Shown here in pieces: positions 38,142-46,684 of a stretch of 64,000 bases of DNA. Source of the DNA: Bradyrhizobium barranii subsp. barranii (GTDB lineage Bacteria > Pseudomonadota > Alphaproteobacteria > Rhizobiales > Xanthobacteraceae); the NCBI RefSeq assembly GCF_017565645.3, contig NZ_CP086136.1, positions 2,060,001-2,124,000 on the forward strand, given 5' to 3'. The notes beneath the pieces are model-generated. The model did no database searches and was not told the DNA's origin. It saw only the letters and a program-made list of their open reading frames with translations. Numbering within the stretch: the first letter of the stretch is position 1; each line of letters begins with the position of its first letter. The position numbers and the translations under genes were made by a program.

Positions 38142-38175
38142 AAAAAAATCGGCCTCGCGGTGCGAGGCCGATTTT
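38142..38175 (-). terminator. Rho-independent terminator of sciP
   Basis: On the minus strand AAAATCGGCCTCGC, ACC loop, GCGAGGCCGATTTTTTT. It is a near-perfect long stem with seven Ts, 29 bases past the sciP stop. It also separates sciP from the fliF regulatory region. Confidence 0.9.
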
Positions 38176-38203
38176 CGTCAAAAGCTGCAGATTTCCGGAT
38201 CGC

Positions 38204-38479
38204 TTACTGGCGATATTGCTGGATGCGGGTGGTGCGAAGACCCGCCAGACCGTGCTGGTCGATGGAAAACTGCCAGGAGAGGAATTCGTCGACCGTCAGG
38301 GTATAACGGCTGCAGGCCTCCTCGAGGGAGAGAAGTCCGCCACGCACAGCGGCGACGACTTCGGCCTTGCGGCGGATGACCCAGCGTTTGGTGCCGGGTG
38401 CGGGCAGATCTGCGATCGTCAGCGGACTGCCGTCCGGCCCGATGACGTATTTTACCCTCGGGCGATGGGGTTCTGTCAT
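38204..38479 (-). CDS. sciP: SciP/DUF1153 CtrA-inhibitory regulator
   Basis: 91 residues from ATG 38479 (MTEPHRPRVKYVIGPDGSPL). The whole length is DUF1153: TKRWVIRRKAEVVAAVRGGL, SLEEACSRYTLTVDEFLSW. In Caulobacter SciP binds near CtrA and blocks activation. Here it sits between the two flagellar blocks and has its own terminator. It is not clear whether SciP acts on fliF in this species. Confidence 0.9.
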   Translation of the reverse strand: MTEPHRPRVKYVIGPDGSPLTIADLPAPGTKRWVIRRKAEVVAAVRGGLLSLEEACSRYTLTVDEFLSWQFSIDQHGLAGLRTTRIQQYRQ

Positions 38480-38690
38480 GGCGTACTCACAAACTCTCAA
38501 CCACTGAACTCACGCCGTAACCCTACGCGTGCGGGCTTAAAAATCCGCTAAGCCTAAGGCTTCAATACAATTCTCGTTGAAAATGGCTGGAACACAGCCG
38601 GCCCGGAGGGCTGGACACCATGATCCGAGCCGTCCGAGCGGGGTCTTCGTAAATACTTTACTAACGAATGGAGCCGGCGAAGCCCCAACT

Positions 38691-38770
38691 GTCGTCCCGT
38701 GGCGCGCGTAGCGCGAGCCCGGGACCCCGTAACCCCAGGGGGTAGTTTGACGACGACCCGGGGTTACGGT
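38691..38770. repeat. Palindromic intergenic repeat
   Basis: GTCGTCCCGTGGCGCGCG, GCGCGAGCCCGGGACC, then CGTAACCCCAGGGGG mirrored by CCCGGGGTTACG. It lies in the gap between sciP and flgD and belongs to the group of dispersed repeats in this window. Confidence 0.65.
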
Positions 38771-38869
38771 CTCACGCGAAAACGACGTCCTGTGGTGATG
38801 GATCCCCGCGCCGTGCGCAGTTGCGCACCAGGCGGGGATCACATCTCGTGTGTGGCGAGGCGCGCGCCT

Positions 38870-39577
38870 TTAGTTGCTGCTGGTGGCGATGATGCTCTTC
38901 ACCTGGCTCAGGGTGTAGCTGGCGCCGTCGATGGTGAGCAGCGGCGGCGACTGGGTCAGGTCGACGGACGACACCACGCCCTGCACCTGCGCGGCGATGC
39001 CGACATTGTTGTTCGCCACGTCCTTACCCGTCGCCGTGATCGTGTACTTGCCGTCCGGCCATTGCGTGCCGTCATTGCCCATTCCGCTCCAGGTGAAGGG
39101 AATGTCGGTGCCGGCAGCGGCGGTATATTTACCGGTGAACACCGTCTGGCCGGTGGAATTGGCAACGGTGATGTCGACGGTCGAGTCGGTCGGCACGTTG
39201 AGATGCCAGGTCGCCGACGAGTTCGTCATGGTCGCGGTCGAGCCGTCGACCAGCGCGGTCTTGCCGACGAAGCCCAGCGCCTGAGTCGCCTGCGTGGTCT
39301 GTTGCAGGGTGACGAGCTGGGACAGTGAATCGTTGGTCTTGAGCTGCTGCTCGACGCCGGCGAACTGCACCAGCTGCTGAGTGAACTGGTTGGTGTCGAG
39401 CGGATCGAGCGGGTTCTGGTTCTGCAGCTGCGTCGTCAGCAGCGTCAGGAAGGTCTGGAAGTTGCCGGCGAGCGTCGCGCCCGTGTTCGAGCTCAGCGAG
39501 TTCGACGAGGACGACTTCGGGACGTCGGTGGTCCCGGAGACGGGCGTCGGGGCGGTGGCGGCATTCGTGGTGGTCAT
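38870..39577 (-). CDS. flgD: Flagellar hook-capping protein FlgD
   Basis: 235 residues from ATG 39577. The N-terminal region has the FlgD signature FQTFLTLLTTQLQNQNPLDP and TNQFTQQLVQFAGVEQQ. The C-terminal FlgD Ig/TTL domain includes the FTWSGMGNDGTQWPDGKYT block. It caps the growing hook. It follows fliK by 13 bases. A longer frame upstream runs into fliK and is not used. Confidence 0.94.
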   Translation of the reverse strand: MTTTNAATAPTPVSGTTDVPKSSSSNSLSSNTGATLAGNFQTFLTLLTTQLQNQNPLDPLDTNQFTQQLVQFAGVEQQLKTNDSLSQLVTLQQTTQATQALGFVGKTALVDGSTATMTNSSATWHLNVPTDSTVDITVANSTGQTVFTGKYTAAAGTDIPFTWSGMGNDGTQWPDGKYTITATGKDVANNNVGIAAQVQGVVSSVDLTQSPPLLTIDGASYTLSQVKSIIATSSN

Positions 39578-39590
39578 GTTCGAATACTCC

Positions 39591-41156
39591 TCACACTCTG
39601 ATGTCGACGCCGCTGCTCGATCCGAGCATGCGGCCGTAGCCGCGCCCGACGGGCGCCGCAGCAACGGTGTCGTCTTCGCTGATGATCAGCCGGCGGGCAC
39701 TGCCGCCATTGTCGTTGTTCTGGCCGGAATTCTGGCCCGATGAATTCTGGTCGCGCAGGCTGAAGGACAGCCCGTTGCTGCCGGTCTTGAGGCCGGCATC
39801 GTCGAGCGCGCGCTGCAATTGCGGTGCGTCCTGCCGCAGCATCTGCAGCGTCTCCGGCTTCTCGACGGTGAGATGCGAGGTGACCTGGCCGTTGCGGTCG
39901 ACATTGATGCGGACGTCGATGCGGCCGAGGTCGATCGGATCGAGGCTGATGTCGAAGCGCGTCTTGCCGGCGCGCGCGGCCGCGGCGATCTCGACCGGCA
40001 CGCCGCTGATCGGCACGGGTGTGGAATTTGCCGCGGTCGCGGTGAGCGTCGCAGTCGATGCGGTGGCGGCCGACGTCGTATTGGTCAGCGGCGCCTGGAT
40101 GGCGGAGGCGGCCTGCGCGCCGGTGTCGGTCGTGGGCACTGCGGCCTGCGTGCCCGCATGCGCGTGCGTGGTTGCCGTCACCGGCGTCGCGTCGGAGCGG
40201 TCGGAGGCGCCGGTCTTCGCGTCGGTCGGGTTCGCCTCGGCCTGCGGCTTGGCGGCTTGCGCATGCGCGGTCGTCGCCGCGGTTTGCGTGGCGTTCGCCT
40301 TGCCCGCGTCCTGGCCGATATTGGAGACGTCGCTCTCGCGTTGGGCGGTCGCGACGGCCTTGAACGAAGGCTTCGGCGTGCCCTGGTCGGCGACGGCGAC
40401 CAGGCCGCCATTGGTCTTGGCATCGGTCGCGGTCGTGCCGGTGGCGGCATCGCCCAGTGTTGTCGTCGTGTCGGCATCGACCTTGGCACCCGCGGTCTTG
40501 GCGCCCTTGTCGCTCGCCGTGGCGGTGTCGGTCTTGCCGCCTGCGATCTGCGCCGCGGTGGAAGCGCTGGCGGCGATGCCGGCGGCCGCAATCGTCAGCG
40601 GCGAGGCGGCGGCATCGCCGGTCTGGCTCGCGGCCGCGTTCGGATCGACCGGCACCACGGGCGGGGCCACCACGATGGCGTTCGGATCGGGCATAGCGAC
40701 CTGCGTCGCGTCGGGCTGCACGGCGGCATCGACGGTGGCGGCAGCGGTGCTGTCGGTCTTGTCGCCCTTGGTGCCGTCGGCTTTATCCGCCGATTTGGCG
40801 TCGGAGGTCTCGGACTTGTCCTTGGTCGGCTTGGCCTGATCGGCCGTGGCGTCGTTCGCGGTGGGGGCCGATGTGTCGGTGTCGTCGTTCGCCTTGCTCT
40901 GCGAGGGCTGGTCGGTCGCGGCGGTATCGCGCGGGCCCTTGTCCGGGGCGGATGACGACGAGGATGACGACTCGGTCCGGCGCGGCGCGGTGTCCTGCGA
41001 CGGCGCGTTGTTGCTGATCGCCTGGGTGTTGCTGTCGACCAGCGAGCCGAAGGAGTCGTCGGTGGACGTGTCTTTGGCGCTCTGCGACCGGGCAGGCTTT
41101 TGCTGCGCGCTCTGGACCTGCACGCTGGCTGCTACGTCTGACGCCCGACCGACCAC
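39591..41156 (-). CDS. fliK: Flagellar hook-length control protein FliK
   Basis: 521 residues from GTG 41156, with AAGAGG six bases upstream. A low-complexity Ala/Thr/Asp-rich middle (about 60-380) acts as the molecular ruler. The conserved C-terminal domain has RFDISLDPIDLGRIDVRINV, LTVEKPETLQMLRQ and LKTGSNGLSFSL. A GG-N10-GC promoter lies 35 bases upstream. The first gene of a fliK-flgD transcript. Confidence 0.88.
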   Translation of the reverse strand: MVGRASDVAASVQVQSAQQKPARSQSAKDTSTDDSFGSLVDSNTQAISNNAPSQDTAPRRTESSSSSSSAPDKGPRDTAATDQPSQSKANDDTDTSAPTANDATADQAKPTKDKSETSDAKSADKADGTKGDKTDSTAAATVDAAVQPDATQVAMPDPNAIVVAPPVVPVDPNAAASQTGDAAASPLTIAAAGIAASASTAAQIAGGKTDTATASDKGAKTAGAKVDADTTTTLGDAATGTTATDAKTNGGLVAVADQGTPKPSFKAVATAQRESDVSNIGQDAGKANATQTAATTAHAQAAKPQAEANPTDAKTGASDRSDATPVTATTHAHAGTQAAVPTTDTGAQAASAIQAPLTNTTSAATASTATLTATAANSTPVPISGVPVEIAAAARAGKTRFDISLDPIDLGRIDVRINVDRNGQVTSHLTVEKPETLQMLRQDAPQLQRALDDAGLKTGSNGLSFSLRDQNSSGQNSGQNNDNGGSARRLIISEDDTVAAAPVGRGYGRMLGSSSGVDIRV

Positions 41157-41190
41157 GGAAAACCTCTTGGAAACATCTTCGGCATAGAGG

Positions 41191-41208
41191 TAGCAAGGAG
41201 CGGGCCAG
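41191..41208 (-). promoter_or_regulatory. Sigma-54-type (-24/-12) promoter of fliK-flgD
   Basis: On the minus strand CTGGCCCGCTCCTTGCTA: GG and GC are exactly ten bases apart, and TGGC and TTGCT match the consensus TGGCAC-N5-TTGCT well. The start codon of fliK is 35 bases downstream. FlbD, the expected activator, is encoded in the neighbouring operon. The rest of the gap 41157-41511 holds the mnmA leader on the other strand. Confidence 0.8.
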
Positions 41209-41393
41209 CTCCCTGGAGATCTATTTTATCCAGCAAAATCAATTAATTGGGTGGTTTTCGCCACCGCCGCGAGGAACGCAAGAGCCCCGCCATTTCTGCC
41301 TCCCCGGCAAGAATTGCCCTAAGCGGCCGCCCGCGTGATTGCTTCACCGGAAGGGCGCCTATATTAAAGAGCTGCTCTCAGCCGCTTTCGACC

Positions 41394-41433
41394 GGGCAGT
41401 CGTGCCCCCGGGGGAACCACAGTTCCCGGGGAG
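41394..41433 (+). promoter_or_regulatory. Two tandem hairpins in the mnmA leader
   Basis: GGGCA-GTCG-TGCCC at 41394-41407 is followed by CCCCGGGGGAAC-CACA-GTTCCCGGGG at about 41406-41431. They start about 118 bases before the mnmA ATG. A TTGCTT/TATATT pair at 41339-41365 could be the promoter. There is no T tract, so it is not a simple terminator. Role unknown; attenuation or RNA stability is possible. Confidence 0.4.
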
Positions 41434-41511
41434 CGTCGATGTCCCGCCGGAAGCCGAAATGTCCAAGTCATCGCGGATCGCGAACGCCGCCGTCACAACG
41501 CTTTAAGGCCC

Positions 41512-42693
41512 ATGCTGAACAGTCTGGATCTCGAAGGCCGTCCTGAGGACACCAGGGTCGTCGTTGCCATGTCGGGCGGCGTCGATTCCTCGACGACGGC
41601 TGCGCTGCTCAAGGCCGAGGGCTATGACGTCGTCGGCATCACGCTGCAGCTCTACGACCATGGCGCGGCGACCCATCGCAAGGGCGCCTGCTGCGCCGGC
41701 CAGGACATCCACGACGCCCGCGACGTCGCCGCCAAGCTCGGCATCCCCCATTACGTGCTCGACTACGAGGATCGCTTTCGCGAGTCCGTCATCGACAATT
41801 TCGCCGACTCTTACGCGCTCGGCGAGACGCCGGTGCCGTGCATCGAGTGCAATCGCTCGGTCAAGTTCCGCGACCTCCTGAAGACCGCGCGCGAGCTCGG
41901 CGCGCAGGCGCTCGCCACCGGCCATTACGTCGCCTCGCGCCGCCGCGACGACGGCTCGCGCGCGCTGGTCTGCGCCGCCGACAGCGATCGCGACCAGAGC
42001 TACTTCCTGTTCGCGACCACGCAGGAGCAGCTCGACTTCCTGCGCTTCCCGCTCGGCGACATGACCAAGCCCGAGACGCGCGAGCTCGCGCGCCGCTTCG
42101 GTCTTGCCGTCGCCGACAAGCACGACAGCCAGGACATCTGCTTCGTGCCGACCGGCCGCTACACCGACATCATCACCCGCCTGCGTCCGAACGCGATGGA
42201 CCCCGGCGACATCGTCGATCTCGACGGCCGCGTGCTCGGCCGGCACAACGGCATCGCCAATTTCACCGTCGGCCAGCGCCGCGGCCTCGGCATCGCCGCT
42301 CACGCGCCGCTGTTCGTGGTGCGGCTGGATGCTCCGGGCCGCCGCGTCGTCGTCGGCCCGCGCGATGCGCTGAAGATGCACCGCATCGTGCTGCGCGACG
42401 TCAACTGGATCGGCGACGGCGACATCGACCGCGCCATCGGCGCCGGCCTCGAGATGTTCGTGCGCGTCCGCTCGACCCGCAGCCCGCAGCCGGCCTGGCT
42501 GCGCGGCGGCAACGGCCATTACGAAGTCGAGCTCGTCGCCGGCGAGGAGGGCGTTTCGCCCGGCCAGGCCTGCGTGTTCTACGACGCGCCTTCGGGCCAG
42601 GCGCGCGTGCTCGGCGGCGGCTTTATCCAGAGCGCCGCCGCGAAAGTCGCAACGAGCACTGCGAGGCCGCTGGTGGAAGCGGTACGCGGCTAG
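41512..42693 (+). CDS. mnmA: tRNA-specific 2-thiouridylase MnmA
   Basis: 393 residues. PP-loop [20 protein letters not shown] near residue 19, catalytic Cys in [13 protein letters not shown] and the second Cys in [10 protein letters not shown], and the C-terminal GQRRGLGIA. It introduces s2U34 in tRNA Lys, Glu and Gln with sulfur from a relay. ATG 41512 agrees with the usual start. pmtA follows after 21 bases and may be co-transcribed. Confidence 0.95.
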   Translation: MLNSLDLEGRPEDTRVVVAMSGGVDSSTTAALLKAEGYDVVGITLQLYDHGAATHRKGACCAGQDIHDARDVAAKLGIPHYVLDYEDRFRESVIDNFADSYALGETPVPCIECNRSVKFRDLLKTARELGAQALATGHYVASRRRDDGSRALVCAADSDRDQSYFLFATTQEQLDFLRFPLGDMTKPETRELARRFGLAVADKHDSQDICFVPTGRYTDIITRLRPNAMDPGDIVDLDGRVLGRHNGIANFTVGQRRGLGIAAHAPLFVVRLDAPGRRVVVGPRDALKMHRIVLRDVNWIGDGDIDRAIGAGLEMFVRVRSTRSPQPAWLRGGNGHYEVELVAGEEGVSPGQACVFYDAPSGQARVLGGGFIQSAAAKVATSTARPLVEAVRG

Positions 42694-42714
42694 AAAATTT
42701 CCGGGGCAGGGGGC

Positions 42715-43353
42715 ATGGCAGCAGACATCTCGCGGGCCGGGGTCGAGAAGGCCTATGGCCGCTGGGCGCCGGTCTACGATCTCGTGTTCGGCAAGGTTTT
42801 TGACGCCGGACGGCAGTCGACCATCGCCGAGGCTGACCGGATCGGCGGCCGCATCCTCGACGTCGGCGTCGGCACCGGGCTTTCACTCTCCGATTATTCG
42901 CGCACCACGAAGATTTGCGGCGTCGACATCTCCGAGCCGATGCTGCGCAAGGCGCAGGCGCGCGTGCGCGCGCTGCGGCTTAGCAATGTCGAAGTGCTCT
43001 CGGTGATGGACGCGAAGAATCTCGCTTTCCCCGAAAACTTTTTCGATGCGGTGGTCGCGCAATATGTCATCACCGCCGTGCCCGATCCCGAAGGTACGCT
43101 CGACGAGTTCGTGCGCGTGCTCAAGCCCGGCGGCGAGCTGATCCTTGTCAACCACATCGGCGCCGAGAGTGGCCCGCGAAAGCTGTTCGAGCTCGCCTTC
43201 GCCCCCATCGCCCGCCGCCTCGGCTGGCGCCCGGAATTCCCGTGGGACCGCCTCGTCAACTGGGCCGCCAAGCACGGCGATGTCACGCTCGCCGAGCGCC
43301 GCCCGATGCCGCCGATGGGGCACTTTTCGCTGATCCGCTACGTCAAATCGTGA
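42715..43353 (+). CDS. pmtA: Phospholipid N-methyltransferase PmtA (rhizobial type)
   Basis: 212 residues. Class I methyltransferase: AYGRWAPVYDLVFGKVFDAG at the start, motif I RILDVGVGTGLSLSDY, then VVAQYVITAVPDPEGTLDEF and LKPGGELILVNHIGAESGP. It methylates phosphatidylethanolamine towards phosphatidylcholine, needed for rhizobial symbiosis and growth. Soluble or peripheral, with no transmembrane helix. Comparison with S. meliloti-type PmtA is from memory. Confidence 0.85.
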   Translation: MAADISRAGVEKAYGRWAPVYDLVFGKVFDAGRQSTIAEADRIGGRILDVGVGTGLSLSDYSRTTKICGVDISEPMLRKAQARVRALRLSNVEVLSVMDAKNLAFPENFFDAVVAQYVITAVPDPEGTLDEFVRVLKPGGELILVNHIGAESGPRKLFELAFAPIARRLGWRPEFPWDRLVNWAAKHGDVTLAERRPMPPMGHFSLIRYVKS

Positions 43354-43540
43354 GAGCGATTTGCCGCGATCGCGCCATCGGCCGGCACTGTCGCCGCAAA
43401 ACGCGACCTCATCCTGAGGAGCCCGCCAGCGGCGGGCGTCTCGAAGGATCGGCCGCGAGGAAACCGCCAGCCAATTTCCCGCGCTTCAATTCGCCGTGCA
43501 TCGGCCGGAACCTCCGCATGGCCGGAGACGTTTCCCTCCC

Positions 43541-43903
43541 ATGCGCACCACATCAAACATCATTCTGGCCAGCCTCCTGATCGCAGCCTCAGGCAGCGCG
43601 ATCGCGCAGGCCCCGCCGCGACCTGCAACGCCGCCGCAAGCGACCGCGCCGCCATCGGCCCAGCACGCCGCCAATTGCATGCCGCAGGACCGCCCGAACC
43701 GCGCCACCGCGCCCGACGGCACCACCACCGGCCAGTCCCGGGAACCGCTCGGCGACAAACTGGCCAAGTCCGACGGCGTGCTCTGCCCGCCCTCCGGCGT
43801 CGACCCCGACATGCACGCCCCGGCCCCCTCTACGGACGGTGCCATGCCGGTCCTCCCACCCCCCGGCAGCCCCGGCGGCGACCCGACGGTCAGGCCGAAA
43901 TAG
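43541..43903 (+). CDS. Small proline-rich secreted protein
   Basis: 120 residues from ATG 43541. The signal peptide (MRTTSNIILASLLIAASGSA) is followed by a Pro/Ala-rich mature part with two Cys, NCMPQDRPNRATA and SDGVLCPPSG, and the tail PGGDPTVRPK. Low complexity suggests an unordered periplasmic or surface protein. I do not recognise a named family. It precedes a palindromic repeat and tRNA-Met. Confidence 0.65.
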   Translation: MRTTSNIILASLLIAASGSAIAQAPPRPATPPQATAPPSAQHAANCMPQDRPNRATAPDGTTTGQSREPLGDKLAKSDGVLCPPSGVDPDMHAPAPSTDGAMPVLPPPGSPGGDPTVRPK

Positions 43904-43914
43904 GCTGATTCTTC

Positions 43915-43985
43915 CTTCGCCTCTCCCCGCTTGCGGGGAGGGCCGGAGCGCATCGAAGATGCGATCCGGGTGAGGGGGACTCCCC
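43915..43985. repeat. Palindromic repeat, CTCCCCGCTTGCGGGGAG core
   Basis: CTCTCCCCGCTTGCGGGGAG hairpin, then GGAGCGCATCGAAGATGCG and GGGTGAGGGGGACTCC. A related fragment, CTCCCCGCTTGCGGGAAG, is at 2956-2974. A word of another family, CTCATCCTGAGGAGC, is at 43409-43423. Confidence 0.65.
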
Positions 43986-44070
43986 ACGAGTCTGGTGCCG
44001 AAAGATGCAGATTCTGGTGCCAAATTCGGCACAAACGGCCTTGTCTCGCCAAAGCTTTAGCGAAGGCGGA

Positions 44071-44100
44071 TTGACAGCCCGCCGCCCCCTTCCTTATATG
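44071..44100 (+). promoter_or_regulatory. Sigma-70 promoter of tRNA-Met
   Basis: TTGACA at 44071-44076 and TTATAT at 44094-44099, with 17 bases between. It predicts a start near 44106. A hairpin built on TCGCGAG and CTCGCGA with inner CGGCC/GGCC lies at 44109-44139, before the tRNA. Confidence 0.75.
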
Positions 44101-44145
44101 CCGCGCGTTCGCGAGATCGGCCTTATTCGGCCCTCGCGACCCTGT

Positions 44146-44222
44146 GGCGGGGTAGCTCAGCTGGTTAGAGCACGGGAATCATAATCCTGGGGTCGGGGGT
44201 TCGAGTCCCTCTCCCGCTACCA
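44146..44222 (+). tRNA. tRNA-Met (anticodon CAT)
   Basis: 77 bases with encoded CCA. GGCGGGGTAGCTCAGCTGG gives the acceptor and D arm, the anticodon loop is ATCATAA within CGGGA/TCCTG, and the T arm is GGGGGTTCGAGTCCCTC. The sequence is elongator-type rather than initiator (no GGG/CCC anticodon stem). A tRNA-Ile2 reading of CAT is possible but the body is Met-like. It marks the edge between core and accessory sequence. Confidence 0.92.
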
Positions 44223-44473
44223 CGATTCCATCGTAGTATCAGGCAGTTAGGCTGCGCGAGAAAACTCGCGAACGGTCTCGTAGCAAATCGGTAGCACGCA
44301 TCCCCGACCCGACGGCAATCGAATCCTTGCTGAAAAGTGGTGTCTGCAACTACGACGGGCTGGACGGGCTCTCTTTCGTTCGCCTAGCGCATGAAGGATT
44401 CGCCTAATCGTTGTCGTGAGATCGAGCAGGGAACAGAAGCGCCGTGCGATGCTTTGTGGTTGTCCGGCTGCCG

Positions 44474-44505
44474 ATTCCCAGGTTCGAGCCCTGGTGCGCC
44501 CACCA
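44474..44505 (+). other. Orphan tRNA 3' end (probable att site)
   Basis: CCAGG-TTCGAGC-CCTGG forms a complete T arm, followed by TGCGCCC and ACCA, so the acceptor 3' strand and CCA are present, but no 5' half precedes them. Such fragments are made when an integrase splits a tRNA gene. The integrase relic begins 35 bases away. The parent tRNA would start GGGCGCA and is not in the window. The gap 44223-44473 shows no gene. Confidence 0.75.
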
Positions 44506-44539
44506 AGCTTTTCAATAGCTTAGGGGTTTGTCACGGTCG

Positions 44540-45085
44540 TCATTCCGACAGACGGGTCATGGCTATTCCGACAAACCGGCTGTCTTTGTACTTTTCTTCA
44601 CGCCGTTTCTTCGTGCCGGAAATTAGCTGTTTCCGTGTGCGCTTTGCATAGGTCGGCAACTGCCGCGATGAGCGATGGCGGCCCGCGGCCCTGAGCTCAG
44701 CGTCCGTCAGATCGCTGTCAACGCCCTCGGTGAACCCGCCGTGGCGGAATGATGTAAAGGACAGTTCTTCCCGAAGATCGGCAGCGTGAACGATCTTTTT
44801 CACGACCCGCGCAGGTAGCGAAGATCCTGCTTGGCTGTGATCCATGGCAGCGGGGTAGGTGACCTCCGGTGCGAATGGTCGCGTCGAAAGACCAGGCCGG
44901 ACACGGTCGTCTGCTTGATTTCATTCAGCTCGGCCATCAGCTCCGGGAACAAGGTCGAGCCGGTCTCATCGAAAAGCGGCCACCAGGCTTCCTCGTCATT
45001 CTTTGGATGGACGATGCGCACGCTGTTCGGACGCTCTTTCGGTCGATAGTGGCTGATCTCGAGAGCACCAAAGACGTGCTCTTCT
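44540..45085 (-). pseudogene. Tyrosine recombinase (phage-type integrase), C-terminal relic
   Basis: One frame carries HYRPKERPNSVRIVHPK, NDEEAWWPLFDETG and PLPWITAKQDLRYLR, then the gene moves by a one-base shift near 44805 into a second frame. That frame has VVKKIVHAADLREELSF, SFRHGGFTEGVDSDLTDAE, AAGRHRSSRQLPTYAKR, with catalytic Arg-His, His and Tyr. The N-terminal half and first catalytic Arg are absent. It is a dead integrase next to a tRNA fragment. Confidence 0.85.
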
Positions 45086-45153
45086 CTCCGGAGCCACTTG
45101 CGCCTGCCGTCTGCCACGTCGTGCTGATGCGGAGCGCGATAAAAGAGCCTGTG

Positions 45154-45501
45154 TCAATCGGTCAGGTTGAGCGTCTTATCGGCGCAGACGTTGATGCCGG
45201 AGGCATCCGTCGACTGGCCGTCGTCGAACGTCCCGCGCAGATCGAAGCGGCAATCGCTGGCCTGTGGCAGTTTAGCCGACGCTTGCTTGCCGGATTTCAG
45301 CGGGCCGAGTACTTCCTTCCAGTCTGGCGACCCGGACTTGGCCTCCAGCTGGACTAGATCCGCTTTGCGCGAGTTCGTCACGGTGACCGTGACCGTGACC
45401 GCGCCCGCCTGTTTCGCCTTGGGCTTCGGCGCGGCCTGCGCAGCGGTAAGGCCGAACAGAGTTGCTCCCACGAGCGCTGCAGCAAGTGTCCGAGTGTTCA
45501 T
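45154..45501 (-). CDS. Hypothetical secreted protein
   Basis: 115 residues from ATG 45501 with GGAG upstream. Signal peptide MNTRTLAAALVGATLFGL, cleaved near AAQAA. The mature part starts with a VTVTVTVTN run coded by a short GTGACC tandem repeat, and has a Cys pair in ASDCRFDLRG and INVCADKTL. Probably a small beta-sandwich periplasmic protein. Family unknown. Confidence 0.65.
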   Translation of the reverse strand: MNTRTLAAALVGATLFGLTAAQAAPKPKAKQAGAVTVTVTVTNSRKADLVQLEAKSGSPDWKEVLGPLKSGKQASAKLPQASDCRFDLRGTFDDGQSTDASGINVCADKTLNLTD

Positions 45502-45670
45502 CGGATTGTCTCCGTTTGGCCCCCAGCAGCGACGGTCTCATTCTTCAACGCGATGCGGTCCCGGTTATGGCCAGTTCGCGTATTCCATAGATCAAGGTGA
45601 AGGAACTCTTTCAGCCCTGTAGCCCGGTGCGCGCTGCCTGCCGTCCCGCGAGGTCGAACTGTCCGCGTTT

Positions 45671-46684
45671 TCAGCGGCCTTCGCCCGCGCATTGTGAGGA
45701 GGCGCAGGATGACTTCTGCCGCACCATCGATGCGGCGCGCACGCCTGATGGCGTCTCGCCGAAGTGTCGGCGGAACGAGCGATTGAAATGAGAAACATCA
45801 CCAAAGCCGACTGCAAACGCGATATCGATGATGGCCAAATGCAGATGGTGCGGGTCAGTCAACATCGCGAAGGCACGCTCAAGCCGACACGCTGCAAGGT
45901 GCTCGGTGAACGACTTTCCGGTCTCTTCGAGCAACTTTTGCACGTATCGCCGCGACATACCGAGCGCTCCAGCAACATTGTTCAGATCGACATTGGGATC
46001 GCCGAAGCGTTGCGCGACCTCCGCCAGGATCGCCTGCAGCTTGGCGGCCTTCACACCACGCTCCGTAACGAGGTTTGCAGCTTCGACGGTCGGCCCGAGC
46101 GTCGCGGCCACAAGATCGAGGAGATGTGTGCCGACGGTGGAGGCGAGTTTTGATGACGGAGGTTCTTTGAAGGATGCGAGCGATTGCAGGTAGAGGTGGA
46201 GCAGGCGAAGCGCCGGTCCAGGACGCACCGGCCGACCTGATAGATCTTCCGGCTGTGCAACCAGCGACCTAAGGGCGGCAGCCGGCACGGTCACGAATTT
46301 GACGCTGGCGCCACGCGACCCAAATACTCGCAGCAGCCTTCCCCGGTCAACCAAACAAGCGGCGCCGGCATCATAGACATGTTCTTGGCCAGCATTTGCA
46401 AATTGGACCGGGCCAGCTTCGACGATGTTAAGTCCGAATTGGTCACGGCTATCCTTGAGGTGGCGTTTGTGACGGATAAACTCCACCGGCGTGGTGACAA
46501 TGCTACAAACGCCAACCGGGCCGAGCGGCAAGTAGGTGACATTGATACGCGGGCGGCCGCCGCTGTGATCTATCACGTCCAAGGCGAGGTTCAGCCGCGT
46601 AAACTCTTCACGGAACGTGGAGAACCTTGTTCGCTCCGGCAGCATCTCAGTCGACCATCGCACAAGGGGAGATGACGTTGGCAT
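45671..46684 (-). CDS. AraC-family transcriptional regulator 1
   Basis: 337 residues. ATG 46684 has GGGAGG five bases upstream; the frame runs to 46717 but lacks a signal there. An N-terminal cupin-like ligand domain (about 1-200) precedes the double helix-turn-helix: VAGALGMSRRYVQKLLEETG and DIAFAVGFGDVSHFNRSFRR, then FGETPSGVRAA. The same layout occurs at 51603-52580, and the DNA encoding the ends is related. Target genes are unknown. Confidence 0.88.
   Translation of the reverse strand: MPTSSPLVRWSTEMLPERTRFSTFREEFTRLNLALDVIDHSGGRPRINVTYLPLGPVGVCSIVTTPVEFIRHKRHLKDSRDQFGLNIVEAGPVQFANAGQEHVYDAGAACLVDRGRLLRVFGSRGASVKFVTVPAAALRSLVAQPEDLSGRPVRPGPALRLLHLYLQSLASFKEPPSSKLASTVGTHLLDLVAATLGPTVEAANLVTERGVKAAKLQAILAEVAQRFGDPNVDLNNVAGALGMSRRYVQKLLEETGKSFTEHLAACRLERAFAMLTDPHHLHLAIIDIAFAVGFGDVSHFNRSFRRHFGETPSGVRAASMVRQKSSCASSQCAGEGR

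Noticed and set aside
40666..41160. Tandem repeat array in fliK
   Set aside because: The middle is low complexity (Ala/Thr/Asp) but not an exact nucleotide tandem repeat; normal for FliK.
44146..44222. tRNA-Ile2 (CAT with lysidine) instead of tRNA-Met
   Set aside because: The body (GGCGGGGTAGCTC and T arm) fits elongator Met; tRNA-Ile2 usually starts GGGCCCATAGC or similar. Not absolute.
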